Shown: positions 1 through 6,613 of the stretch, piece by piece | Position numbering within the stretch: the first letter of the stretch is position 1 | Layout: the number at the start of each line of letters is the position of its first letter | Source: JBCCTJ01 sp039198585 | GTDB taxonomy: Bacteria > Bacteroidota > Bacteroidia > Cytophagales > Amoebophilaceae | Direction of reading: 5' to 3' | Assembly (NCBI GenBank): GCA_039198585.1 | Contig: JBCCTJ010000020.1 | Coordinates: forward strand, 1 to 15,816 | DNA: 15,816 nucleotides | Program-made: the position numbers and the translations under genes | The notes under the pieces: generated by a model | The model's database searches: none | The model's input: the letters and a program-made list of their open reading frames with translations, nothing else | Told to the model about the DNA's origin: nothing

Positions 1-2
1 AC

Positions 3-455
3 CTAGAAGTCTTTCACCCAGATAGGGTTGCTAGGAGAATACTAGGAATGGCAGATGTCGTATCGCTTGTCGAGCGGGCAGAGAAGGTATTTAGTGAGGA
101 AGAAGCAAGAAAAATAAGCAAAAAGCTGCATCGCCAGCAGTTTGACTTTAACGATTTGAAGAAACAAATCGACCAACTCAAAAATATGGGAACTATCCAA
201 TCTATTATGAAGTTAATCCCAGAGATGAATCATGCTGAGATAGATGATCGGCAGTTTGATAGCTGGCGAGTCGTGATTGATTCGATGACACCTTATGAAC
301 GTGAAAATCCTGATGTTCTCCGCAATTATAAAAGGCAAGTACGCATTGCAGGAGGTAGTGGTACTTCACTAACCATATTGAAAAAAATGCTAAAAAAATT
401 TGAGGAGATGAGAAAAAAAGCTAAACATATCAGAAAAGGAGGTTTTTATGACTGA
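3..455 (+). CDS. ffh: Signal recognition particle protein Ffh, C-terminal part (5' end outside window)
   Basis: Ffh is the SRP GTPase that binds 4.5S RNA and signal peptides of nascent membrane proteins and delivers ribosomes to FtsY. Only the C-terminal part is present. The frame is open from base 3, upstream of the first Met, and begins with the FHPDR..RRILGMADV segment that joins the GTPase domain to the methionine-rich M domain. The M domain follows: a QIDQLKNMG/IMKLIPEM helix, SMTPYERENPDVL, and the RNA-binding element RIAGGSGTS followed by a basic helix rich in Lys. The protein ends KGGFYD with TGA. The M-domain signal is unmistakable for the family. The first in-frame ATG at 48 is an internal Met, not the start. 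The gene's last codons contain AAAGGAGG, which also precedes the short reading frame at 448. Confidence 0.97.
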   Translation, partial: LEVFHPDRVARRILGMADVVSLVERAEKVFSEEEARKISKKLHRQQFDFNDLKKQIDQLKNMGTIQSIMKLIPEMNHAEIDDRQFDSWRVVIDSMTPYERENPDVLRNYKRQVRIAGGSGTSLTILKKMLKKFEEMRKKAKHIRKGGFYD

Positions 456-480
456 TTATGATCAAGCTACATTAAAATAG
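448..480 (+). pseudogene. Ten-codon stub overlapping the ffh stop; possible remnant of a lost downstream gene
   Basis: An ATG at 448 lies 5 nt after AAAGGAGG (435-442) and overlaps the ffh stop, the arrangement of translationally coupled genes. The frame (MTDYDQATLK) stops after ten codons at TAG 478-480. A different frame stays open from 462 to 599 but I do not recognise its product. It may be the 5' stub of a gene eroded next to the IS-rich zone. Equally, the purine run may simply encode the RKGG of Ffh, since Bacteroidota rarely use Shine-Dalgarno sites. Confidence 0.25.
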
Positions 481-647
481 GCACATGTCATCTACTAGTC
501 ATTCTTACTTGGGAGCTAACTAGTCCTACCCGAAAACCTGATCAAATACTAAAAAAACGAAAAGTAATTTTGCTCAAATACGCTCCTCTTGGAATCGAGT
601 AGCAAGAGTGGTGTATCTATTTTCATGGTTTTTTTAAATTATTTTTG

Positions 648-655
648 TATATTTG
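648..655 (+). promoter_or_regulatory. Bacteroidota-type -7 box (TATATTTG) upstream of the coiled-coil gene
   Basis: TATATTTG fits the Bacteroidota housekeeping sigma -7 consensus TAnnTTTG exactly. It lies 26 nt before the ATG at 682, leaving a short leader. I see no convincing -33 TTTG at the usual distance. If this promoter is used, it excludes the TTG at 589 and the ATG at 625 as starts. Confidence 0.5.
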
Positions 656-681
656 CTCCTATATGTAACTATACTTTCACT

Positions 682-1476
682 ATGTATACATCTATAATCA
701 AAAAAAACGGACTAAGTAAACTATTTTTTTTACTTATTTTGAAGGCCTTTTTATTTTCATTTTTGGGTATTACTGGAGCAACTGCCACTTCAAAAAGCAA
801 GGATTATCATATCAAGCTCCAACGAAGGATAAACAATACTATAAACCTCTTGACTGAAAAGGCTTTAACAAGTAAAAAACAAAAAATAGAAATAAAACCT
901 GTTGAAATAAACACAATTCTGCAAGAAGCTCATGATACTATCGAATCTATTACAAAATTAAAAAACCTTAACAATACCTTAATAAAAAAATTCGCTAACC
1001 CAAGGAAAGAACTTGAAAATAAGGAAGCAAAGATTCGAGATAAGGAAACAAAGATTCAAGAGAAGGGAAAAAAGCTTAAAAATGCTTTGAAAGAAGTAGA
1101 AAAGTTCAAAAAGCAGATTCAAGAAAAAGACGATGCTTTGAAACAAGTAGAAGAAAAGTTCAAAAAGCAGATTCAAGAAAAAGACGATGCTCTGAAACAA
1201 GTAGGCAAACTAAAAGAGCTAATCAAAAACCAAAAACAGAAGCAACTGCAATTGGAGATAGATCTAAAAGTAATGAAGAAAAACCATCAAGACTCTGATG
1301 AAGTAGTAAATAAACCAAGAGATAAACAAGCTAGTTATCAGAATCAAATTGCCCAATATAAAAAGCAAAGAACTATATTGGTTGCTTCGTGGTTGTTATC
1401 CCTGTTCTTCTCTCATATGATAGCTAATATAAAGAGCATCCAAAAGTGTATCAAGAGAAAAATAAAGCGAAAGTAA
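682..1476 (+). CDS. Secreted or membrane-anchored coiled-coil protein, function unknown
   Basis: I do not recognise a named family. From the ATG at 682 the product is 264 residues. A basic n-region and a hydrophobic stretch (about 12-31) end in TGATATS, which looks like a signal peptide or N-terminal anchor. Residues 40-110 are helical and charged. Residues 110-200 form a long Lys/Glu/Gln-rich coiled coil containing two nearly identical 18-residue units (141-158 and 159-176). A second hydrophobic segment (about 231-248) is followed by a very basic tail, KCIKRKIKRK. The frame is open back to a TTG at 589, but the -7 box at 648-655 and the signal-like N-terminus favour 682. The gene stands alone between ffh and IS remnants. 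A spanning or anchored envelope protein with an exposed coiled coil is a plausible inference; a role in host contact is speculation. Confidence 0.7.
   Translation: MYTSIIKKNGLSKLFFLLILKAFLFSFLGITGATATSKSKDYHIKLQRRINNTINLLTEKALTSKKQKIEIKPVEINTILQEAHDTIESITKLKNLNNTLIKKFANPRKELENKEAKIRDKETKIQEKGKKLKNALKEVEKFKKQIQEKDDALKQVEEKFKKQIQEKDDALKQVGKLKELIKNQKQKQLQLEIDLKVMKKNHQDSDEVVNKPRDKQASYQNQIAQYKKQRTILVASWLLSLFFSHMIANIKSIQKCIKRKIKRK
1102..1209 (+). repeat. 54-bp in-frame tandem duplication (2 copies) in the coiled-coil gene
   Basis: Units 1102-1155 and 1156-1209 are identical except for a synonymous T/C change in the Leu codon and differences in the last codons. They encode KFKKQIQEKDDALKQVEE and KFKKQIQEKDDALKQVGK. 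A more diverged partial copy (NALKEVEKFKK) precedes them. Near identity at synonymous sites points to recent duplication. Confidence 0.9.
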
Positions 1477-1480
1477 GCAA

Positions 1481-1500
1481 CAAGCTAAGTCACTTAGTTG
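1481..1500 (+). terminator. Hairpin just after the coiled-coil gene, weak terminator candidate
   Basis: CAAGCTAAGT/CACTTAGTTG can fold into an approximately 8-bp stem with one G-U pair and a 4-nt loop, starting 4 nt after the stop codon. No U-run follows, so it is not a standard intrinsic terminator. It could also lie at the edge of the neighbouring IS element. Confidence 0.25.
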
Positions 1501-1526
1501 TGTAGCTGTGATTCGGGAGTGTATAA

Positions 1527-2682
1527 TTAATTGTGTTTTTTGATAAGGTATTGAAAGTTGGTTACTGCATATTTCTGCCAATAATTGGCTTCAAAATCTT
1601 TAATAATCATAAAAATCAAATCAAGTAAATTTTCTTCTTGCTCAAAGCTAATTTTTGTTTTAGTGATCTTCCGAATTTGCCTATTCAAATTCTCAATGGA
1701 GTTGGTTGTATATATCATACGTCCTGACTTCAACAGAATAATCTATATACGTCAAATAATCATCAATATAGTCCTCATCAAGCAATTTGGTTACTGGACG
1801 TCTATACGCTTCTTTGCACTCATCTACAAAATTTTTTATCTTAGCAAGAGCTTCTTGTTTGCTACTTTCGGCACTAAAATTATTGAATGCTTCTTTCAAA
1901 TCAGAAGAAAAATCACTTTTGTCCTTAGGTCTTATTTTGTTGAGTAACTTACGTTGTAAGTGAACTACACATTTCTGAATATTTTCCGATGGATAACGTT
2001 TACTGGCTTCTTCAGAAAAATGGGATATACTTATCCGAAACTATAAGGTCTACTTGCTCCACACCTCTCTTTCGCAGCTTATCAAGGTATTCTCTCCATA
2101 CTTTACTCCCTCTCTGTTGGATTGACCTCTAGTAGCTAGTAGCTCTATTTTGTATTGTCATCTTTAACGCCATAAATAATATGTACGTCTTCTTTGCTAT
2201 AACTATTAGCTCGTTTCAAGTTAGTGTAAAGAGCATCACAGTAGATAACCTTTTAGTAAGCATCTAACGTTCTTTTTTCATATGTTATGAAAGCTTGAGG
2301 CTAAGTTGCTAATAGTATCTTTACTCATGGATTCTAAAAAAAATCTTCCATGATACCTACTACCTTACGTGTAGATAATCTTTTGATAGAATAGAACGCA
2401 TAGTTGATTAAGCTGATCTTTCTGTGTATTGACTAGTTCTAATAACATAGGCTTGAACTTCTCATTCGGCGATCTTGGTATGCTAGTTTGTAGATTGTTG
2501 GTCCTGAGTGATCTAAAATCTCTCATATCACTACCATTACTAGTCTCTTGCCTGCCTTCTTGCCTTTTTAGATACTCTTCTCTTTCCAAAAGCATTAGGG
2601 ACTCAATTACAGTAATTAAGAATTTATTTAGGCTAAGATTATCCTGGCTTTGAAAGAGATTGGCTAGTCCTGCATAGATCAT
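1527..2682 (-). pseudogene. IS256-family (mutator-type) transposase, multiply frameshifted
   Basis: Read on the minus strand, the pieces lie in family order but in different frames. 2682-2365 gives the N-terminal part (LLEREEYLK, SIPRSPNEKFKP). About 2345-2285 gives ESMSKDTISNLASSFH. About 2250-2160 gives YCDALYTNLKRA with the first catalytic Asp. About 2115-2030 gives VWREYLDKLRKRGV and then LIVSDK with the second Asp. About 2010-1899 gives the CVVHLQRKLLNKI segment. 1899-1693 continues to the region before the IYTTN motif. 1733-1527 gives IYTTNSIENLNRQIRKITKT and the C-terminus ending at TAA. Intact IS256 transposases are about 390-400 residues, matching the total span. Several frameshifts and in-frame stops make it inactive. 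Confidence 0.88.
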
Positions 2683-2759
2683 TTTTTCTACTTGTTTTTC
2701 TCTTTTTTTTTGTCATAATTTCTTGTAGGTTACAAGTTAGATACAATAGTAATTTTTTC
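2272..2759. repeat. Repeat shared with 15331-15816 (IS256 5' region)
   Basis: The same orientation and colinear sequence occur at both places, for example GCTTGAGG(C/T)TAAGTTGCTA at 2291 and 15352 and GAGATTGGCTAGTCCTGCAT at about 2656 and 15719. Substitutions and small indels distinguish them, including different frameshifts, so the copies have diverged independently. As direct repeats about 13 kb apart they could support recombination that deletes the intervening genes. Confidence 0.85.
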
Positions 2760-2760
2760 A

Positions 2761-3037
2761 TTTTCGATAATCAATTATACGTTACCAAGCTTTATTTATA
2801 CAACTAATCCAATAAAAGGCTATCATCAACAGCTCAGAAAAGTGACCAAAAATAAAGGAGCTTTTTCAAGCGATATGGCTTTCTTACATGTTGTGTTTGA
2901 GCGATAAAGAACATAGAAAAAAGTGGAGTGCACTTTTTTCACATTGGGTTTTGACAGCACAGCAACTAGCCATTAGATTGGGAGCTAGAATACCTCCTGC
3001 TTTAACCTTACACTTGGAAATTTTAGACCGAGTTTAG
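2761..3037 (+). pseudogene. C-terminal remnant of a second, different IS256-family transposase
   Basis: On the plus strand, one frame encodes IYTTNPIKGYHQQLRKVTKN followed by KGAFSSDMAFLHVVF, up to TAA at 2905. This is the IYTTN-x-I-E/K-G hallmark of IS256 transposases. The adjacent frame then continues with EHRKKWSALFSHWVLTAQQL and AIRLGARI, ending at TAG 3035-3037. That matches the family C-terminus (KKW..P...W..T.QQLAI.F..R). One frameshift around 2875-2905 joins them. The sequence differs clearly from copy A (NPIKGYHQ versus NSIENLNR) and lies in opposite orientation, so it comes from another IS256 lineage. The N-terminal three quarters is missing. Confidence 0.75.
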
Positions 3038-3083
3038 ATTACGCTTCCTCTCGATAATTCTACATAATTCCTGATCAATTCTT

Positions 3084-4475
3084 TTACGAATCTTCAGGAT
3101 GATCACTTAAGAGGGTGCTTGCTTCTTTTTCAGGTAGCTGCTCTACTTTTTTAAGTTTAGCAAGCATAACACGTGTTCTTTCTCCTACTAGTTTATCTAA
3201 TTGCTTATTAGCCTCTTGGATTTTATGTTGTGCTTTTTCTAATACAGTTCCAAACTTTCCGAATTCGGTTTTGATAGCTCCCAATATATCCCATACTTGG
3301 CTACTTCTTTGCTGAATGGCTAATGTTTTGAACCCCATTTGTAAGCTGTTTAGCATGGCTGCTAGTGTTGTAGGTCCTGTTATCACAATTTTAAAATCGC
3401 GTTGTAGCATGGCAATTAAGTCACTTGATCGCACAACTTCTGCAAAAAGACCCTCAGTAGGTAAAAACATAATACCAAAATCAGTTGTGTGAGGAGGATC
3501 TATATACTTATCTTTAATATCCTTGGCAAACTTTTTTATTGACTGTAAAAGTGTTTTACTAGCTAGAGCTATCTCTTGTTGATTACCACGTTCGTATGCA
3601 GCCTGTAATCTTATATAGGCTTCTTGAGGAAATTTAGCATCAATAGGTAAGTACACTGGCTTGCTGTTTGCTTCTTTTCCGGGAAGTTTAACAGCAAACT
3701 CAACTATATCATTGCTGCCTTTCTTTATTTTTACATTTGATTCATATTGCTCTGGGGCCATAATCTGAGCTAGGATGCTCCCTAACTGAATTTCGCCAAT
3801 TGTTCCTCGTGTTTTCACATTGTGTAAGACTGTTTTCAAATCTCCTACATCATGAGCTAGTTTTTTCATCTCTCCGAGTCCTTTTTGGACTGCCTCTAAT
3901 CTAGCGCTAACAAGCTGAAATGACTGACCTAGTCTCTCTTCTAAGGTTTTGTGTAGCTTCTCATCAACTGTTTCTCTCATTTTTTCGAGTTTCTCTTCTG
4001 TACTACGCACCAGTTGATCTTGTTTTATAGTCATGGTATTGAACCTTTGCCGTTGTAGTTCACTAAAGTCTTTTACATTCTCCCCAAACCTCTTTTGCAG
4101 TTCTTGGAGCGTACTGTTAATTTCTTCTCTACTCTCTTTTGACGCTTTTTGAAAATCTTGTGTAATAATACGCAAGCTATAAGTCAATTTTTCTTGCAAG
4201 GATTCACCAGACTTGTACTGTTTTTCTCCGACTCTATGAAGGCTTTCTGTAAGTACTTTAACAATTTCCAAAATGTTTTTCTGTAGCTCTTGGCGATTAT
4301 CTTTCAATCCTTTTTCCATTTCTATTCTACTTTCTTTAAACTGATCTTTCAGTAAATCTGTGATAGTAGTGCCTTCTTGTTTGGTAGTACTTCTTCTAGT
4401 TATATGAAAAAAAAGAATGACTAAAAGCAGTAATAGAAGACTATTAAAAGTCATAATAAACAGAAAAATTTGCAT
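3084..4475 (-). CDS. rmuC: DNA recombination protein RmuC homologue
   Basis: The product is 463 residues, typical for RmuC, a membrane-anchored PD-(D/E)XK-type protein. In other bacteria RmuC limits rearrangements at short inverted repeats. The N-terminus has one transmembrane segment (about 8-26), followed by a long coiled coil (about 35-220). The RmuC domain starts at TRGTIGEIQLGSIL (222-235). Candidate active-site residues are Glu228, Asp256 in SNDIVEF, and Asp279/Lys281 in PIDAKFP. Later family blocks include MFLPTEGLFAEV, GPTTLAAMLNSLQMGF and the C-terminal helices. The start is ATG at 4475; a second Met at codon 8 is possible. It lies 65 nt downstream of tRNA-Arg on the same strand and could be transcribed with it. 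No rearrangement or truncation is seen. Confidence 0.95.
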   Translation of the reverse strand: MQIFLFIMTFNSLLLLLLVILFFHITRRSTTKQEGTTITDLLKDQFKESRIEMEKGLKDNRQELQKNILEIVKVLTESLHRVGEKQYKSGESLQEKLTYSLRIITQDFQKASKESREEINSTLQELQKRFGENVKDFSELQRQRFNTMTIKQDQLVRSTEEKLEKMRETVDEKLHKTLEERLGQSFQLVSARLEAVQKGLGEMKKLAHDVGDLKTVLHNVKTRGTIGEIQLGSILAQIMAPEQYESNVKIKKGSNDIVEFAVKLPGKEANSKPVYLPIDAKFPQEAYIRLQAAYERGNQQEIALASKTLLQSIKKFAKDIKDKYIDPPHTTDFGIMFLPTEGLFAEVVRSSDLIAMLQRDFKIVITGPTTLAAMLNSLQMGFKTLAIQQRSSQVWDILGAIKTEFGKFGTVLEKAQHKIQEANKQLDKLVGERTRVMLAKLKKVEQLPEKEASTLLSDHPEDS

Positions 4476-4540
4476 GAATTAAGCTAATAAAGGAGAGTGA
4501 GAGTAACGCTAAAATAGATTAAGAAAGCACGATAGTTTTG

Positions 4541-4614
4541 TGAACCTGGAGGGATTTGAACCCCCAATCGCTGCATCCGTAGTGCAGTGCTTTATCCAGT
4601 TAAGCCACAGGTTC
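4541..4614 (-). tRNA. tRNA-Arg(ACG)
   Basis: Read on the minus strand it forms a perfect 7-bp acceptor stem (GAACCTG/CAGGTTC), a GCTT/AAGC D stem, an anticodon stem CTGCA/TGCAG with 7-nt loop CTACGGA, and a TTCAAAT T loop. The anticodon ACG (normally A-to-I edited by TadA) reads CGU/CGC/CGA Arg codons. The discriminator base is A and the CCA end is not encoded, so it must be added. Confidence 0.97.
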
Positions 4615-4618
4615 AGCA

Positions 4619-4650
4619 CAAATATAGAGAAAAAATAATAGTATGATCAA
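4619..4650 (-). promoter_or_regulatory. tRNA-Arg promoter (TTG ... TATATTTG)
   Basis: On the minus strand TATATTTG (4626-4619) fits TAnnTTTG exactly and ends 4 nt before the tRNA. A TTG (4650-4648) lies 21 nt upstream as a possible -33 element. Transcription would start at or next to the mature 5' end. Confidence 0.6.
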
Positions 4651-4804
4651 TAGGGTTGTTTTTAGTCTTTGGATTAACACATCATCAAGAAAAACTAAGT
4701 ATCAGATATCCCTACTTGTCAGTTCAAGTAATGGCTTAATTTTGGTAGTTTTTAATCAGCTTTTATTCTGTCATGATAGAAAGAGAAGGTTGTACTTGCC
4801 AGGC

Positions 4805-5626
4805 TTATTTACTAGCCTCAAATAAGTCGCGCTTCTCATCTGATGTTAAATTATTATATCCTTTTTTAGCTATCTTATCTAAAAGATAATTAATTCCTGC
4901 ATCGTTTTTTCTTTCTTTAGTTTTTTTTTCTTTCTTTCGATGCATACTGAACCAATGACCAAACAGCTTTTTTAGGTCACTTCTTGCGTAGATAACATAG
5001 ATGTATCCCCAGAGCATAGCAGCCAATTTTGCAACCCCTCTAGAAATATAGCCAAGTTCTGAGATATCCCAGAGACTAAGAAGTACACAAAAAAGCGCTA
5101 TATACTGTGTTTTTACAATTAAGATAGGAAATCTTGGCATCATAGTAGCTATTGCGGCAACAAGAGCATAAATAGAAACTGATACTCCTGCTAAAGATGT
5201 TCCTTCCTGTATATAAGGTAAAATTTTGCTAAACAATAACACAGTCGATGCAGAGAATATAATGCTCGCTATATAAAACCTTACAAATCGTCTACTATTA
5301 AAAAAATCAATAAATTGACTTCCTAGTATATATATTAGATTCATCTGAAATAGTAAGCTAAAAAAAGCAAGGAACCCTACATCTTGTGCAAATACATAAG
5401 TCAATATTGTCCATGGTCGTTGCAAAAAAGTACTCAGTTTAGGATATAAACGCATATAATATAAAGTACGGGTATAGAAGCTAATATCCCCTTTATTCAT
5501 AATTAGAGTAACTACCTTAAAAAGTAAGAATCCAGTAAAACTCAAAAAAAAGGTAATAATTACTTGCATAAGGCCATTTTCAGGCTTTTGGTAATTTCTT
5601 TTAACATATAAAATAATATCCCGCAT
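4805..5626 (-). CDS. Rhomboid-family membrane protein lacking catalytic His (predicted pseudoprotease)
   Basis: The product is 273 residues with about six transmembrane segments (roughly 20-42, 75-98, 113-133, 144-162, 168-186, 195-213). It has a charged cytosolic tail ending LDKIAKKGYNNLTSDEKRDL, which is typical of Bacteroidota rhomboids. RPWTILTYVF (70-79), LLFQMNLIYILG (91-102), SLAGVSVSIYAL (144-155) and LAAMLWGYIY (201-210) align with the family. The Ser of GxSG is kept (Ser149), but the Gly after it is Val. The loop-1/TM2 HxxxN pair becomes Ser90/Gln94. TM6, which should hold the catalytic His, has none (RGVAKLAAMLWG). The only His residues are in the tail (224 and 229). Family membership is secure; loss of proteolysis is inferred. 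Start is ATG at 5626, 5 nt after the DUF721 stop, so the two are probably cotranscribed. Confidence 0.85.
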   Translation of the reverse strand: MRDIILYVKRNYQKPENGLMQVIITFFLSFTGFLLFKVVTLIMNKGDISFYTRTLYYMRLYPKLSTFLQRPWTILTYVFAQDVGFLAFFSLLFQMNLIYILGSQFIDFFNSRRFVRFYIASIIFSASTVLLFSKILPYIQEGTSLAGVSVSIYALVAAIATMMPRFPILIVKTQYIALFCVLLSLWDISELGYISRGVAKLAAMLWGYIYVIYARSDLKKLFGHWFSMHRKKEKKTKERKNDAGINYLLDKIAKKGYNNLTSDEKRDLFEASK

Positions 5627-5631
5627 AATAT

Positions 5632-5928
5632 TTAATAAGGTAGCAAAACAATCGCCTGGAGATTAACCCATTCAGGCGATATCTTTTTAGCAAAACTATT
5701 AAGTTGTTCTAAAACGCAGTTATGATTGACCCCAATATAGTGCTTTAGAGATGATGAGCTAATTTTAATAAAGAGTCGCTGTTCCTTAATATATAAATTG
5801 ACCACAGCATGCTTAGCAGAAAAAAATAGGGCCTTCCATGCAGATTTCAATATGCAAATTTGCCAATTAGCGTTATTTCTCAATTCTTTTTTTATAATAT
5901 CACCAATTACCTTTACTCCTTGAGACAT
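5632..5928 (-). CDS. DUF721 / DciA-like protein
   Basis: The product is 98 residues, the usual size of the short Bacteroidota DUF721 proteins. The pattern follows the family: an N-terminal helix (VIGDIIKKELRN), a Trp-containing segment (SAWKALFFSAKHAV), a beta strand NLYIKEQRLFIKISSSSLKH, and a helix VLEQLNSFAKK. In other bacteria DciA (DUF721) is the ancestral loader or partner of the replicative helicase DnaB. Whether this short form does the same is inference. The gene lies between an HsdR_N-type protein and the rhomboid homologue, 46 nt after the former and 5 nt before the latter. It starts at ATG 5928. The similarity is weak in the middle, so a different small nucleic-acid-binding protein cannot be excluded. 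Confidence 0.7.
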   Translation of the reverse strand: MSQGVKVIGDIIKKELRNNANWQICILKSAWKALFFSAKHAVVNLYIKEQRLFIKISSSSLKHYIGVNHNCVLEQLNSFAKKISPEWVNLQAIVLLPY

Positions 5929-5974
5929 TTGAGCCCAGTTTAATTTTGCATAAATATATCAATTTAATCGTTGT

Positions 5975-6406
5975 TTATAATGGAAATGGAGGAATATCCT
6001 TTAAAAGAGTATATGTTGCCTCATTTTTTTGAAAGAAGAGACAGTTAACACCATTAGTAATGGTAATAAAGGGAGCTTTTACGTTCATATTATATTTGGC
6101 AATTTGGAATATACCTTTGGTGTTTAGAGGTTGGTAGGCTGCTTTGCACTCTATCAGCATGTATAGTTGGTGATTTCTATTATATATTATTACATCTGCT
6201 CTTCCTGTTTTACCAAGAGAACGTTCTACTGTTATGAAGTTGGGATTATAAGCGCAATGATTGATCAAATAATGTACCATATGCTGTCTTACCCATTCTT
6301 CAGGAGTTAGGTTTACATATTTTTTCCTGATTATATCAAATATGTAAACCTTTCCATTTTTTTTAAGAAACTGATGGTCAAAGCGTGGTAGTTTGAGGGT
6401 TTTCAT
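5975..6406 (-). CDS. Standalone HsdR N-terminal-domain protein (PD-(D/E)XK fold)
   Basis: This is a 143-residue protein corresponding to the type I restriction enzyme R N-terminal domain (HSDR_N) without any helicase. The nuclease signature is complete: Asp71 in GRADVII, Glu86-x-Lys88 in LIECKA, and Q101xxxY105 (RecB-like motif IV) in FQIAKYN. EEWVRQHMVHYLI and the final FITITNG strand also match the family. Such short proteins are widespread single-copy genes in Bacteroidota and usually sit beside replication genes rather than hsdM/hsdS. None of those partners is here, so classical restriction is unlikely. Its substrate is unknown; a DNA-repair or processing role is an inference. It starts at ATG 6406, only 11 nt beyond the tRNA-Leu 3' end, so it is probably expressed by read-through from the rpsA-tRNA unit. 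Confidence 0.85.
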   Translation of the reverse strand: MKTLKLPRFDHQFLKKNGKVYIFDIIRKKYVNLTPEEWVRQHMVHYLINHCAYNPNFITVERSLGKTGRADVIIYNRNHQLYMLIECKAAYQPLNTKGIFQIAKYNMNVKAPFITITNGVNCLFFQKNEATYTLLKDIPPFPL

Positions 6407-6417
6407 AAAAATGTTTG

Positions 6418-6501
6418 TGCCTAGAGCCGGGGTCGAACCGGCATGGCATTACTGCCACTGGTTTTTGAGACCAGCGCGTCTACCAATTCCGCCATCTAGG
6501 C
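6418..6501 (-). tRNA. tRNA-Leu(CAA)
   Basis: The acceptor stem GCCTAGA/TCTAGGC is perfect. The anticodon stem CTGGT/ACCAG encloses the loop CTCAAAA, giving anticodon CAA. A class II variable arm (TGGCA-GTAA-TGCCA) and a GCCGG/CCGGC T stem confirm leucine. The discriminator is A, with no encoded CCA. It lies 16 nt after tRNA-Cys. Confidence 0.97.
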
Positions 6502-6517
6502 ATTGTAAATTGTCTTG

Positions 6518-6588
6518 AGGTCGCGACTGGATTCGAACCAGTGTAAGAGGTTTTGCAGACCCCTGCCTAGCCACTCGGCCACGCGACC
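6518..6588 (-). tRNA. tRNA-Cys(GCA)
   Basis: The acceptor stem GGTCGCG/CGCGACC is perfect. The anticodon stem GGGGT/ACCTC (one G-U pair) encloses CTGCAAA, giving anticodon GCA. The T arm is TGGTTCGAATCCA. The discriminator is U, as expected for tRNA-Cys. It begins 25 nt after the rpsA stop with no -7 box in the gap, which suggests cotranscription with rpsA. Confidence 0.97.
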
Positions 6589-6613
6589 CACATAATAGAG
6601 TAGGAATTTTCTC

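Larger units (their letters stand above)
1500..2759 (-). mobile_element. Decayed IS256-family insertion sequence (copy A)
   Basis: The span covers the broken transposase (1527-2682) plus about 77 nt of upstream sequence that recurs next to copy B at the end of the window. The shared sequence stops near 2759, which marks the 5' edge. The length of about 1.26 kb fits a near full-length IS256-type element. I could not define terminal inverted repeats or target-site duplications; both ends are approximate. The 3' edge is set only by the end of transposase similarity. Confidence 0.7.

Noticed and set aside
589..681. TTG start (or ATG at 625) for the coiled-coil protein
   Set aside because: An exact -7 box at 648-655 lies inside this extension, and the ATG at 682 gives a clean signal-peptide-like N-terminus.
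1585..1947. 120-codon plus-strand frame
   Set aside because: It runs antisense through the IS256 transposase C-terminal half and has no similarity of its own.
2365..2682. 105-codon minus-strand frame as a standalone gene
   Set aside because: It is the N-terminal piece of the IS256 transposase, whose remaining pieces follow in other frames. A diverged copy occurs at 15470-15658.
4643..4825. 60-codon plus-strand frame between tRNA-Arg and the rhomboid gene
   Set aside because: It overlaps the rhomboid 3' end, has no family resemblance or promoter, and its composition fits AT-rich noncoding DNA. The gap holds mainly the tRNA-Arg promoter.
5975..6406. Part of a type I restriction system
   Set aside because: Only the N-terminal nuclease-like domain exists, and there is no helicase, hsdM or hsdS nearby. 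The neighbours are housekeeping genes.
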